The translations under genes and the position numbers were made by a program. A stretch of 64,000 nucleotides of DNA, from NCBI RefSeq assembly GCF_012689525.1, contig NZ_CP051514.1, positions 1,116,001-1,180,000 on the forward strand, written 5' to 3'. The stretch comes from Paraburkholderia aromaticivorans. GTDB lineage: Bacteria > Pseudomonadota > Gammaproteobacteria > Burkholderiales > Burkholderiaceae. The notes beneath the pieces were generated by a model. The model had not been told where the DNA came from. It made no database searches and was given only the letters and a program-made list of their open reading frames with translations. This document shows positions 45,578-54,454 of the stretch, one piece after another. Within the stretch, counting starts at the first letter, position 1; every line of letters begins with the position of its first letter.

Positions 45578-45886
45578 CTAACAGATCTTGACGTAGGTCT
45601 CGTCGACGCGCCAGCTCATGCCTACCGGGCGCTTGCGACGGCGAACTGCCTTTTCAAACACCGGCAGCAGTTTGATGACCCAGCGGTGCACGCTCGAATG
45701 ATCTACCTCGATACCCCGCTCGGCCATCATTTCCTCGAGGTTGCGCAGGCTCAGCGAATACGCCATATACCAGCGCACGCACAGCAGGATCACGTCCAGC
45801 GGATAGTGCAGTCGCCTCAGTACCTTGCCAATGCCGGGGGGCAGCGTCTTACGTGGCGTCTTCGTCATTGCCATCATGCTCGTCAT
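45578..45886 (-). pseudogene. IS6-family transposase, 3'-truncated
   Basis: 102 residues of an IS26-like transposase: HYPLDVILLCVRWYMAYSLSLRNLEEMMAERGIEVDHSSVHRWV followed by WRVDETYVKI, where D is the first catalytic residue. The sequence then ends in C and a stop, whereas complete proteins continue to about 230 residues with the other D and E. The right half of the element is lost. Confidence 0.88.
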
Positions 45887-45923
45887 GCGCTGTGGTTCGA
45901 GCGATTCTACTTGACCGCGCTAA

Positions 45924-47088
45924 GGCTACGCTGAAGAAGCCGCCGTTTTCGCCGACGGCTTGCAGCTAAATTTCGGAATGCGAGATCAGCGACGCAATTG
46001 GTTCGATTTCCTGCCCCCGCAGGGCCTTATAAGCGGGTCTCTCGACCCACTTTGGCCGCTCATGGACGCACCTGTGCCATGAGTCGCTCGCGGCTCATGT
46101 AGATGTTGCTCAACGCCAGTGCGGTGAAGGCGCGCGTGACGTTCTTCGCCAGGCCGCGATAGCGCACCTTGACGAAACCCCACAGCCGCTTGACCACCGC
46201 GAAGACGTGCTCGACCCGGGCGTGTATCCGGGACTTATTACGGTTCTTCGTGCGCCTGGTCTGGTCGACTTCGCCACTGCGGTTGCGCACGCGCTGGTTG
46301 GTAAAGTCCTTCGCTTGCGCTGCCTTGCTGGCGATGGCTTCCTTCTGGCTCGCATATGCGCTGTCGCCGTACACACGCCGCTCGGCGCCGTGCAGCAAAG
46401 CCGGCAGCGGATGCTTGTCATGCACGTTCGCAGCGGTCACTACCGCGCTGTGTGCCAGTCCCGTCTGGCTATCGACACCGATGTGCAGCTTCATCCCGAA
46501 GTACCACTGCTGGCCCTTCCGCGTCTGATGCATTTCGGGGTCTCGCGCCTTGTCCGCATTCTTCGTGGAACTGGGTGCACCGATGATGGTCGCATTCACG
46601 ATGGTGCCGGTGCCTACCTTCAGGCCACGCCCTTGCAGTACCTCGCCGACCTTGGCAAACAACTGCTCGCCAAGCTTGTTGCGCTCCAGCAATCTGCGGA
46701 ACTTCAACAGCGTCGTGCCGTCAGGCACGCGCTCGCGCCCCAGGTCAATCCCAACGAATCGCCGCAATGCGGTGCTGTCCAGCAACGCTTCCTCGCAGGC
46801 TTCATCCGCCAGGTTGAACCAATGCTGCACAAAGTGCATGCGCAGCATGCGCTCCAGACCAACTGGCGGTCGCCCGCCTTGGCCCTTCGGATAGTGCGGC
46901 TCGACAACCTCGCACAACTGCGTCCACGGCACGATCTGTTCCATCGTCTCAAGGAACACATCACGTTTGGTTGGCCAACGGTACTGTTCAAATCCGGCGC
47001 CTTGATCGGCCGCCATCGCAAGGGTCTGTTGTTTCATCCGCATTTAACGATTCACCGCCCAACGGCGTTGACCTTTTTCAGCGTAGCC
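45924..47088. mobile_element. Complete IS5-family insertion sequence with CTAA target duplication
   Basis: 1165 bases. Ends are GGCTACGCTGAA (45924-45935) and its reverse complement (47077-47088), 12 of 12, with near-matching bases inside. The element is flanked directly by CTAA on both sides (45920-45923 and 47089-47092), which fits the 4-base YTAR target of IS5. Intact ends, target duplication and an intact transposase suggest a recent insertion. Confidence 0.92.
46060..47043 (-). CDS. IS5-family transposase (DDE_Tnp_1)
   Basis: 327 residues, apparently complete. Family features: GGRPPVGLERMLRMHFVQHWFNLADEACEEALLDSTALRRFVG, GTIVNATIIGAPSSTKNADKARDPEMHQTRKGQQWYFGMKLHIGVD (first catalytic D), VYGDSAYASQ (second D) and SRIHARVEHVFAVVKRLWGF (catalytic E). 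It fills most of the 1165-base element. Confidence 0.95.
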   Translation of the reverse strand: MRMKQQTLAMAADQGAGFEQYRWPTKRDVFLETMEQIVPWTQLCEVVEPHYPKGQGGRPPVGLERMLRMHFVQHWFNLADEACEEALLDSTALRRFVGIDLGRERVPDGTTLLKFRRLLERNKLGEQLFAKVGEVLQGRGLKVGTGTIVNATIIGAPSSTKNADKARDPEMHQTRKGQQWYFGMKLHIGVDSQTGLAHSAVVTAANVHDKHPLPALLHGAERRVYGDSAYASQKEAIASKAAQAKDFTNQRVRNRSGEVDQTRRTKNRNKSRIHARVEHVFAVVKRLWGFVKVRYRGLAKNVTRAFTALALSNIYMSRERLMAQVRP

Positions 47089-47276
47089 CTAATGCGACAG
47101 AACCTTTTCTCACGTGTGCCCTTCACCTCCGCTCAAAAGAGATTCCGGAATATCCTGCGGGCTCAGCTGTAACCGTGAGTGCATCACCTTGTGCGGCTGA
47201 CGAAGTCGCTGCAAACCGATGGCCATAGCAAAGCGACCCATTTTTTGTCATCACGTCGTCTTATTCCGCTCACGCG

Positions 47277-47816
47277 TCAACGTGACACGCCCATTGGACA
47301 TCTCAGCCTTCTTCGCTGGCCAATTCTGGGGCCGGCATCCGACCTGGCGCGGCCCCGACCATGCCGTTCCGACGCTCCGCGCATTCGCTGAACACATGCC
47401 GTCATGGAAGGCGTGCGAAGGCTGGCCTTCTGCAGAGATCGCTCCGGAGGCCGGACAATTGCACGCTCATCGTTAACGAGATCGGAGAGCGCAGAGACCA
47501 GCCCGAATAGGAGTACCAACGTCAGAAAGATCAACAACACCCAGTAATAGCCGTCGTCCATGTCACTCCCCGTTGGCCTGAACACACCAATGGCGCTACT
47601 TGCGAGGACACCCGTCAAACCATGCGAAATAACGTAGCGGATTGCTAACCGGTTCACGAACACGCCACGACACTCAGCTGGCAGCACAACTAGCATCAAC
47701 GAACCGAAGCGTTGCGTCGCCTCAAAGAAACTCCAGGCTTGCGACGGTTCCGCGGCTCCCAGCCAGAAGAGTTGCCCCGCGCACGGGATCTCAACGTCCC
47801 GCGCGACGAAGCGCAA
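47277..47816 (-). CDS. Cassette gene 2, copy 1: hypothetical protein
   Basis: Frame of 179 residues from a TTG at 47816 (LRFVARDVEIP). The first 65 residues (LFWLGAAEPSQAWSFFEATQRFGSLMLVV...GVFVNRLAIRYVI) match the product of 52185-52550, including the same TTGCGCTTCGT start sequence. After that it diverges: a hydrophobic helix (YYWVLLIFLTLVLLFGLVSAL) and a basic tail follow, suggesting a fused or replaced end. Function unknown. Confidence 0.6.
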   Translation of the reverse strand: MRFVARDVEIPCAGQLFWLGAAEPSQAWSFFEATQRFGSLMLVVLPAECRGVFVNRLAIRYVISHGLTGVLASSAIGVFRPTGSDMDDGYYWVLLIFLTLVLLFGLVSALSDLVNDERAIVRPPERSLQKASLRTPSMTACVQRMRGASERHGRGRARSDAGPRIGQRRRLRCPMGVSR

Positions 47817-47940
47817 TACTGGTGCGGCTTGAAAAGTCTGCAGTGTTCTTCATATCCGCGAACCTCCGTTTGCCCGTTCCGCCGAGGTGGCCAGGAACTG
47901 GCGTCACACGATTCCCGGCAGCGTGCCTCGCGCGAGTCAT

Positions 47941-48261
47941 TCATTGCTGTACCCAACGTCTTCCCCACTCTGCCGCGTATAACACGGCCTGACCTGCGTC
48001 GTGGAAAAGTTCCAGCGCGTGGAAAGCATCCATGCGGTTGCCGGGCCGTTCGACGAGAATGTTGGCCGGATAAAGACCGGCTCCTGTTCTCCCAGTGCTC
48101 GCTGTCAGGCGATAACCTGCAAGGTATTCCACGCGGACTATCTGACTCGTAGAACGGACGGCTGGACAAAATGCTGCCTCCGTCTCGGCAAGCAGATGAC
48201 CAGGAAAGCGAGTCGTATCTTCATCGAAGACCATCGACAGGTATCGAGTTTGCGTTTTCAT
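47941..48261 (-). CDS. Cassette gene 1, copy 1: hypothetical protein
   Basis: 106 residues from ATG 48261 (MKTQTRYLS). The second half (YLAGYRLTAS...LYPANILVERPGNRMDAFHALELFHDAGQAVLYAAEWGRRWV) matches the product of 51770-52150, as does the start (METQTKRS). The pattern suggests a small alpha-beta domain. It precedes cassette gene 2 in the same order as in the other copy. Confidence 0.65.
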   Translation of the reverse strand: MKTQTRYLSMVFDEDTTRFPGHLLAETEAAFCPAVRSTSQIVRVEYLAGYRLTASTGRTGAGLYPANILVERPGNRMDAFHALELFHDAGQAVLYAAEWGRRWVQQ

Positions 48262-48767
48262 GACGTAGTTGAACCAACCATACGTAGCCCGCCACGCGAA
48301 CTGCGAAGGCCACAACACGCCGCGCCGCAGAGCAACGCAACCGGGGCTCGAGTCGAGATCGCCCCCCCGACCGGATGATCACGCACAAGCGTGATCACAT
48401 AGCGATTTCCTGACGGATTCGCTACTGTCGCATATTGGTCGTGGGGTGCCTGGGAGGCTTGGCCCGGCTTCCGCTGACTATCGTTTGGTAGTCAGGCGGA
48501 GCACTGGGCAGAAAGAAGTGCTGACTTGTCCGCAGGACAGACGCGGCTCCGGATGCGTTTTGCTATTTCTGGATTCCTGCGCGCGGTCGCCCACGCTCCG
48601 GCTACACCGGGATGGAGGATCGCCCTGAAGGAATAAAACAAAACTAGAAACACAGCTATGGCCTCCGAACGAAGAAAGACTTCTGGAAAAGCCAGGAAAA
48701 CTTACAGGTCATTTAAACCTGGTTGCCGGAATAAGGCAAGCGTCAGCCGGGATTGGTGTCGCCCAAC
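48262..48767. other. Leader and intergenic region of cassette copy 1
   Basis: No gene is supported. It holds a 9-bp perfect hairpin TGATCACGC-ACAA-GCGTGATCA (48376-48397), a TGACTA/TAGTCA hairpin near 48474-48495, and the leader block described in the next entry. Confidence 0.5.
48490..48550 (-). repeat. Conserved leader block of cassette copy 1
   Basis: GAAGTGCTGACTTGTCCGC (48515-48533) is exactly reverse-complementary to 51512-51530, and CGCGGCTCC (48542-48550) to 51495-51503 with the same 8-base spacing. Both blocks are about 230-250 bases before cassette gene 1 and in the same orientation relative to it. Confidence 0.75.
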
Positions 48768-50509
48768 TTAATGTTCGCTCGCGATGTCTTCAGGCGTGAG
48801 AGGCTTTGTGCCGTCTGACTGCGGCGCAAAGCGTTTAACGACATGCGCCGTCATGCCCCTGGCCAGTTCTTCCTCTCCAAAGAACACTGTCCCGATACCC
48901 TCCTTGCGGAGCATCTGCGACTCGTCCTCGCTGTGCGTACGTAAGACGATTTCGATATCGGGATTAAGCGAGCGAGCCGTCTCGACCATTTGAGGGACAT
49001 TGCGCGAATCGGGCGTTGCGACCACCAGCATGGCTGCATCAGCGATATGCGCCTGAATCAGCACGGCCGGTTCCGTCGCGTCCCCAGACACCGCGGCAAC
49101 GCCCTTATTACGCAGGATCTCGACCAGCTCGCGGTTCTGCTCGGCCACCACATAGGGGATCCCGTGTGCATCGAGCGCAGTAGCGATGCGACGACCCACA
49201 CGTCCGTGTCCCACCAGCACAACCTGCCCTTCAAGGTACCTGCGCTCGGTGCGCATCGGCAGTTCGGCACAGGGGTCGCCCCGTCGTTCCAGACGGCGAG
49301 CCAGGTCGGAATATTGAAGCGTCCAGCGTCTTATCGGTTCGATGGTCCCAAACAGCAGCGGATTCAAGGCAATGGAGATCAGCGCGCCGGCAAGCACCAG
49401 ACTCATCCCCTCAGGAGACAGCAATCCGAGTGCAAGTCCAAGACCAGCCAGGATGAACGAGAACTCCCCGATCTGAGCGAGGCTGGCCGAGACCGTCAAT
49501 GCCGTGTTGAGTGGGTAACGAAAAGCCAGGACGAGAGCGAATGCCGCGACGGACTTGCCAAAGACGATGATGGAGACCACGCCAAGAACCCGCAGCGGCT
49601 GTTCCAGCAGAATGCCGGGCACGAATAACATGCCCACCGACACAAAGAACAGCACCGAGAAGGCATCGCGCAACGGTAAGGATTCCTGGGCAGCGCGGTG
49701 GCTGAACTCCGACCCGCGCATTACCATGCCGGCGAAGAATGCGCCCAGTGCAAACGACACCCCGAACAGCTCGGAGGCGCCGTAGGCAATGCCGATGGCG
49801 GACGCGATGACCGAAAAGGTGAACAGTTCACGCGAGCCGGTGCGCGACACCTGCCACAACAGCCACGGCAATATACGGCGACCTGCGATCAGCATCAGGG
49901 CAATGAAGGCCCCCACTTGCAGCAGTGTTTTCCCGATCGTCACCCACAAAGGTTGGGCCGCCACCTGTGTTGCAAAAGAGCCGCCCAGCACGTCAGCGAG
50001 CGGTAACAGCAACACCAGAACCAGCACGGTGACCAGGTCCTCGACTACGAGCCAGCCGACAGCGATTCTCCCGTTCATGGTGTTGAGTACGCCTCGGGTT
50101 TCCATCGCCTTGAGTAGCACCACGGTACTGGCGCAAGAAAGCGACAGGCCGAAGATCAATCCGCTACCCCAGCTCCATCCCCACCACAGGACACCAGCAT
50201 GCCCAGCACTGTCGCCATGGCCATCTGCACCACTGCGCCGGGCACCGCAATGCGCTTGACCGCCAAAAGATCATTGATCGAGAAATGCAAACCAACGCCA
50301 AACATCAGCAGCATGACGCCGATTTCTGACAGCTGGGAGGCGATATGTGTGTCAGCAACGAAACCAGGCGTGGCCGGACCGATGATGATGCCGGCAACCA
50401 GATAGCCGACCAACGCCGGTATTTTGATTCGCTCGGCAATAAATCCGAGGATCAACGCGACACTGAAGCCGGAGGCAATGGTCGTGATCACAGAAACGTT
50501 ATGGTCCAT
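48768..50509 (-). pseudogene. CPA2 K+(Na+)/H+ antiporter, KefB/YbaL-like, with frameshift
   Basis: From ATG 50509 the frame gives the first helices (GFIAERIKIPALVGYLVAGIIIGP, SEIGVMLLMFGVGLHFS) up to LGMLVS near 50185, then shifts; the rest (WWGWSWGSGLIFGLSLSCASTVVLLK..., then the TrkA-N domain QVVLVGHGRVGRRIATALDAHGIPYVV...) continues in another frame to 48768. Joined, it is a normal protein of about 580 residues with 12 helices and an RCK regulatory domain. One lost base in a TG/G-rich run explains it. If the shift is real the exchanger is dead; a sequencing error is possible. Confidence 0.85.
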
Positions 50510-51494
50510 TCGGTTCTCTGGTCGGTCCTCGGCAGAACATGTCCTGCAAATCGTTATATGGTATGGGCCGGCGCGGCCTCTGACAAACATCGCGTTATTG
50601 ATATTCAGGATGCTCAGTTGAGCTATACGCTATCCGGATGTCGTGCAAGCTGTGATCGGTGAGACGATCAATCGGAGCTGATGGCGCGCGAATTCGTTGA
50701 CGTGGCCCGGCTCAATTCACAAGTAAACGGTTGACGACTCGCCTGTCCTGCGCAAGCTCAGTGCCTATCCGTGACAGGACAGGCCTGCTTCCGGATTGAA
50801 CAAACCGGGCGGCGGCGAACACAAGCTCTTCCCGCTCAACGTGCTGCAGGATCGATCCGACATCGGTGATACCGCGTGTGCCCGAGACTGAATACGGGAG
50901 AGGTCTGCAACTCGCACATCCGGGCCCCCCTTAACAGAACCAGCGCTATCGCGCCGGCAGCCTTAACCTTGGGGGGTAGCCGCGATCCCGCTGTCGAACA
51001 CGGTAATGTGGAACGGGCAGCGGCACCACATCGACGAGAACCGGCTGACCATCTTGCCCCGCTCGGACGGAGTCGCATCCACCTGCCCCCGGTGGTTACG
51101 TCCGGCACGTCAGCGAACGTTGTTCAGTGGTAGTGTGCGCGCTGCCCATACCTTACAACACGATAACAAACACAGCAAGTTCGTTGTATGGGGGATGAAC
51201 ACGTCCTCGCGTGTCCTCCGCGGACATGCGGGCGCCAGTTGTTTCATCGCCTGTTCAGGTAACGGATAAGCGATTCTGCGCAGACCTACCATATCTTTCA
51301 ATAACCTTGCATATTCATGCCAAATGGGCTTTAATGAGGCTGTACGCATTCCTGATTGTTCAGCCACCCAGTTCCTGTTGAAACCATTGCCATGTCTTTC
51401 ATCCCGAATCCTCTTCTCACGTCGTGTCCCGTTCCGGCCCAAGCCGGAACGGGACGCGGTTGGCGTCGGAAGACTGGGATTGTGAGACCCCGCT
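50510..51494. other. Long intergenic stretch without recognised gene
   Basis: Almost 1 kb between the antiporter and cassette copy 2. Open frames on both strands overlap and lack family patterns. The only clear structure is the hairpin at 51426-51455. Confidence 0.5.
51426..51455. repeat. Perfect 13-bp hairpin
   Basis: GTCCCGTTCCGGC (51426-51438), loop CCAA, GCCGGAACGGGAC (51443-51455). No T-tract follows on either strand, so it is not a standard terminator. It lies 40 bases before the leader block of cassette copy 2. Confidence 0.7.
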
Positions 51495-51569
51495 GGAGCC
51501 GCGGAGGTCCCGCGGACAAGTCAGCACTTCCTTTTGCCCGGCCCTTCGCGTAACACACTACCGCGAAGG
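51495..51569 (+). repeat. Conserved leader block of cassette copy 2
   Basis: Inverted match of the block at 48490-48550 (19 of 19 in the core 51512-51530). Directly after it, CCTTCGCG (51543-51550) pairs with CGCGAAGG (51562-51569). The block is 240 bases upstream of cassette gene 1 (51770). It may be a promoter, a small RNA or simply a relic of duplication. Confidence 0.75.
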
Positions 51570-51769
51570 CCCGGGCCCCCTACCTTAGCTGGCCGCCTAC
51601 GACCGTCCACGGTCGCGTCTTTCCTTCGGGATGCCGCGACCTGACGTGCTGCATGCACGTGCGTGGGCGAATGACGCATTCCACCAGATCCTCGTTGCGC
51701 TGCGAATGTGCGGCCGTTCGTCGCACGTCCGAGACGCGACAAGGGCCTATGCGAGCAACCGGGGAAACC

Positions 51770-52150
51770 ATGGAAACGCAAACCAAACGTTCAAACGAGG
51801 CGCTGGAGCCTGGTGCGACACCCGCCATTTCGATTACGTGTCGGGCTGCTGATATGCCGGCCATCCTTTTGCAGACGGGGCGTACTGACCCGCTGAACTG
51901 TTGCGCTGAATACAAAGGCTACCGCCTGAATGCCTATGCCAGGCCGACGTCTAGCGAGCTGTATGCGGCCGATCTGGTGATTGGGCGCCCTGGATTTCCA
52001 TCACGTCACGTTCGCGCCCTGGACCACTTCTACGACGCACGGCAGGCCCTGCGTTATGCGACCAGATGGGGAAGAATCTGGGTCGACCATCAACTGACGA
52101 AAAACAGCGGCAACGTCAGTCGTCTGGACAATCGCGCGCGGCAGTCTTGA
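51770..52150 (+). CDS. Cassette gene 1, copy 2: hypothetical protein
   Basis: 126 residues from ATG 51770 (METQTKRS). The C-terminal 65 residues (EYKGYRLNAYARPTSSELYAADLVIG, HVRALDHFYDARQALRYATRWGRIWVDH) match the product of 47941-48261. No signal peptide or membrane helix. The agreement of the start residues of the two copies supports the chosen ATG. Function unknown. Confidence 0.7.
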   Translation: METQTKRSNEALEPGATPAISITCRAADMPAILLQTGRTDPLNCCAEYKGYRLNAYARPTSSELYAADLVIGRPGFPSRHVRALDHFYDARQALRYATRWGRIWVDHQLTKNSGNVSRLDNRARQS

Positions 52151-52184
52151 TGTTTCACTCGACAACATAGGAACATGCTTCGCT

Positions 52185-52550
52185 ATGCAGACTATATCAA
52201 GATGCAGGAGTGACGGAACATTGCGCTTCGTGGTTAGGGATCCTTCCGTTCCAACAGCAGCGCTCCTGTATTGGCTGGGAATGCCAGAACCGTCACAGGA
52301 TGCGAGCTTCAGGGAAGCCACCCAGCGTTTCAGCCCCCTGATGCAGGTTGTTTTCGCGGATGAGCGTCCCGGCGCGTTTGTCAACCGGAAGGTCGTGCGC
52401 GAAGTTATCCAGTCCGGCGTAGTTGACCGCCTGGTCTTTTTCGATGATTCGTGGCTGGACGTATGGAATGACAGTCATTGCGCGGACATCTGTAATCTGT
52501 ATTCCTGCCGGAGGCACACATGTCGTTTGCCGGAACCTCTTCATCCATGA
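52185..52550 (+). CDS. Cassette gene 2, copy 2: hypothetical protein
   Basis: 121 residues from ATG 52185, or 109 from the TTG at 52221 that has AGGAG upstream and is conserved in the other copy. RFVVRDPSVPTAALLYWLGMPEPSQDASFREATQRFSPLMQVVF and GAFVNRKVVREVIQSG match the product of 47277-47816. The C-terminus is short and cysteine/histidine-rich and overlaps the next gene by 31 bases. Function unknown. Confidence 0.65.
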   Translation: MQTISRCRSDGTLRFVVRDPSVPTAALLYWLGMPEPSQDASFREATQRFSPLMQVVFADERPGAFVNRKVVREVIQSGVVDRLVFFDDSWLDVWNDSHCADICNLYSCRRHTCRLPEPLHP

Positions 52551-52963
52551 CTGCGAATGCACATGCCGAAGTCCCGCCGATCCTTTCGGAACCCGACATG
52601 GATAGCCTCAGGGCATGTGTGCTCCTGCCAACGGTGTCGGCCCAGCAGCGCGCGTTGGTGGAAGCACTCGAATCAACAGCCGTTGTTGTCGACCACACCG
52701 AGATTCCACCGGACGTCGTCACGATGAACACGACCGTCCAATGCACAACGGTCGACGGCGCTCACGCACATACGTGGACGCTGGTCTATCCGGACGAGGC
52801 GGACTACCTGCGAGGGCGACTGTCTGTGCTGTCACCCGCCGGCATCGCGTTACTCGGTGCGCGTCGCGGCCAGACCGTGGTATGCCGGCCGCCACGCGGC
52901 GTACCGATCCAATATGTCATCAGAGAAATCCTGTTGCAGCCGGAGAGCCGGCGCAGGGCGTAG
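52520..52963 (+). CDS. GreA/GreB C-terminal-domain protein, Rnk-like
   Basis: 147 residues. The pattern TEIPPDVVTMNTTVQC ... WTLVYPDEADYLRGRLSVLSPAGIALLGARRGQTVVCRPPRG is that of the FKBP-like C-terminal domain of GreA and of Rnk (regulator of nucleoside diphosphate kinase), which binds RNA polymerase. The N-terminal helical part is short, as in Rnk. It follows the cassette genes and may be co-transcribed with them. Confidence 0.82.
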   Translation: MSFAGTSSSMTANAHAEVPPILSEPDMDSLRACVLLPTVSAQQRALVEALESTAVVVDHTEIPPDVVTMNTTVQCTTVDGAHAHTWTLVYPDEADYLRGRLSVLSPAGIALLGARRGQTVVCRPPRGVPIQYVIREILLQPESRRRA

Positions 52964-53074
52964 CCTGGTGAGTCAGATTCAGATATCGCACCTCGAGACT
53001 GACGGAAGGTCTATATGTGTGGTGCGAACGCGATACTTTTTCCCACAAAGATCCAGATAATCGGAGAGACCGAC

Positions 53075-53272
53075 ATGTTGAGCCCCCATGAATTCGCCAC
53101 CTTGATGTTAGTCAACGCAGCGGCCGACCAGATCGACCCGACCCGCGAAGAGCTTGGCACGTTGCTGAAGCGTCAACTTGTTGCATTCGAACAGCTCGCG
53201 TCCGGACGTCAGCGTCCCCGCCTTACCAGCGCGGGCAACTCCGTGCTTCGAGCCATGGTGCGAACACGTTGA
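53075..53272 (+). CDS. Small hypothetical protein, 65 residues
   Basis: Starts at ATG 53075 with GGAGAG 9 bases upstream. MLSPHEFATLMLVNAAADQIDPTREELGTLLKRQLVAFEQLASGRQRPRLT is helical and amphipathic, of a kind often encoded near phasin or stress genes in Burkholderia. No function is recognised. Confidence 0.65.
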   Translation: MLSPHEFATLMLVNAAADQIDPTREELGTLLKRQLVAFEQLASGRQRPRLTSAGNSVLRAMVRTR

Positions 53273-53504
53273 GCAGGATCCGCCGACGCCCGGTTATCCC
53301 GGAATCATGCTACCGAACGCTTCACCAGCACCAGCACTGCCACGATCTGGCTGTCGATGGCGACTACATGCGCGCGGAGGATCCAGTCGGATCGCCCCTC
53401 TGCAAATCGATGGATGTGACTGCGCATGCTGCGCACCTCGTCGGCGCGTCACCCGATCCATCGCACGGCCCTAAGCCACGCGAGATCACCCCTGAAGGAG
53501 AGAC

Positions 53505-54065
53505 ATGATGCTGTCCCATGAACAGATTGCTGCAACCCAAAAGGCGCACCTCGACAACCTTTTCAGCCTGACCAACGGAATCGTCAAGGGCATCGACAAG
53601 CTGGCCCGGCTGAACATGGAGGCGACCCGGTCGACGCTGGCCGGTCAGCTCGACCGGACGCAGAAGGCGCTTGCCGTCAGGGAACCACAGGAATGGCTGC
53701 GGCTGCATGACAGCCTTGCTGCGCAGACGGCAGAGAGGATCCAGGCCCGGAACCACCAGCTTCTCGAGATCGCAGCGTCGATTCAAGTCGACTTTATGCG
53801 GTTCGCGCAGGCGCAGTGGGAAGCGTATGGTCACCGGGTCAGGACACTGGCGGAGGACGTCGCGAAAACCGCGCCCGTGGGCTCCGGGTCCGCTGTGGCC
53901 GCGCTCAATTCCACTATCACCGCCGCCCGCAAACTGTATGAAACTATGCAGGAAACCGGTCGGCAGGCGGTCGAGGTCACCCGAAGCAGCTTCGATGTAG
54001 CGGCGATGGCCGTTCCAGGAACCGCCCGGTGCACGATCGGGCCAGCGAACGAGGCGACGAGGTGA
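53505..54065 (+). CDS. Phasin family protein
   Basis: 186 residues, starting after GGAGAGAC. MLSHEQIAATQKAHLDNLFSLTNGIVKGIDKLARLNMEATRSTL followed by long amphipathic helices (AARKLYETMQETGRQAVEVTRSSFD) is typical of Phasin_2 proteins, which coat polyhydroxyalkanoate granules. No PHA synthase is in the window. In Burkholderiaceae, phasin-like genes also occur in stress or low-oxygen clusters with small proteins and ion exchangers, as here. Confidence 0.88.
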   Translation: MMLSHEQIAATQKAHLDNLFSLTNGIVKGIDKLARLNMEATRSTLAGQLDRTQKALAVREPQEWLRLHDSLAAQTAERIQARNHQLLEIAASIQVDFMRFAQAQWEAYGHRVRTLAEDVAKTAPVGSGSAVAALNSTITAARKLYETMQETGRQAVEVTRSSFDVAAMAVPGTARCTIGPANEATR

Positions 54066-54229
54066 TGACCACGATACCGGCACCACAGACATGGTGCTGA
54101 ACCTGCATGTATTGACCAGCAGGAGGTGGTGAATGAATGACACGCAAGATAGCCAGAGCGTCTAACGATGCGGCTGACACCCGAGCGAACGACTGACAGG
54201 TCGTCGCCGGGTGTGGGAAGGAGGTAAAG

Positions 54230-54454
54230 ATGCACGAAAGCTGGGTAAGCATGTTGATGGGTTTCGCGGTGCTGCTGTTTGCAGTCGTTTTCATGGTCGG
54301 CCATTATCGGTTGGAGCATCGGCGGGCACAGCTGTTGCGGCAGATGGACCGCACGTATCACGGGCACCGCCTTCGCAACCGCCGGTCTATGTGCGATCTG
54401 GACGACCCGCAGAACAACAACACGAATCCCGCCGGGAAATCCTATGAACGTTGA
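54230..54454 (+). CDS. Small single-pass membrane protein, 74 residues
   Basis: Perfect ribosome site (AAGGAGGTAAAG before ATG 54230). One hydrophobic helix (about residues 5-25: WVSMLMGFAVLLFAVVFMVG) is followed by a basic cytoplasmic tail. Overlaps the next gene by 11 bases. Function unknown. Confidence 0.7.
   Translation: MHESWVSMLMGFAVLLFAVVFMVGHYRLEHRRAQLLRQMDRTYHGHRLRNRRSMCDLDDPQNNNTNPAGKSYER

Larger units (their letters stand above)
45578..47104. mobile_element. Truncated IS6-family element interrupted by IS5
   Basis: If the IS5 element and one CTAA copy are removed, the sequence reads from the IS6 transposase start to GGTTCTGTCGCATTAG (minus strand, 47104-47089), an IS6-type terminal repeat. 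The other end is missing. This gives a layered history: IS6 inserted, IS5 entered between its terminal repeat and its gene, and the transposase end was deleted. Confidence 0.7.

Noticed and set aside
50836..51133. Overlapping frames on both strands between antiporter and cassette copy 2
   Set aside because: Neither shows a family pattern or ribosome site.
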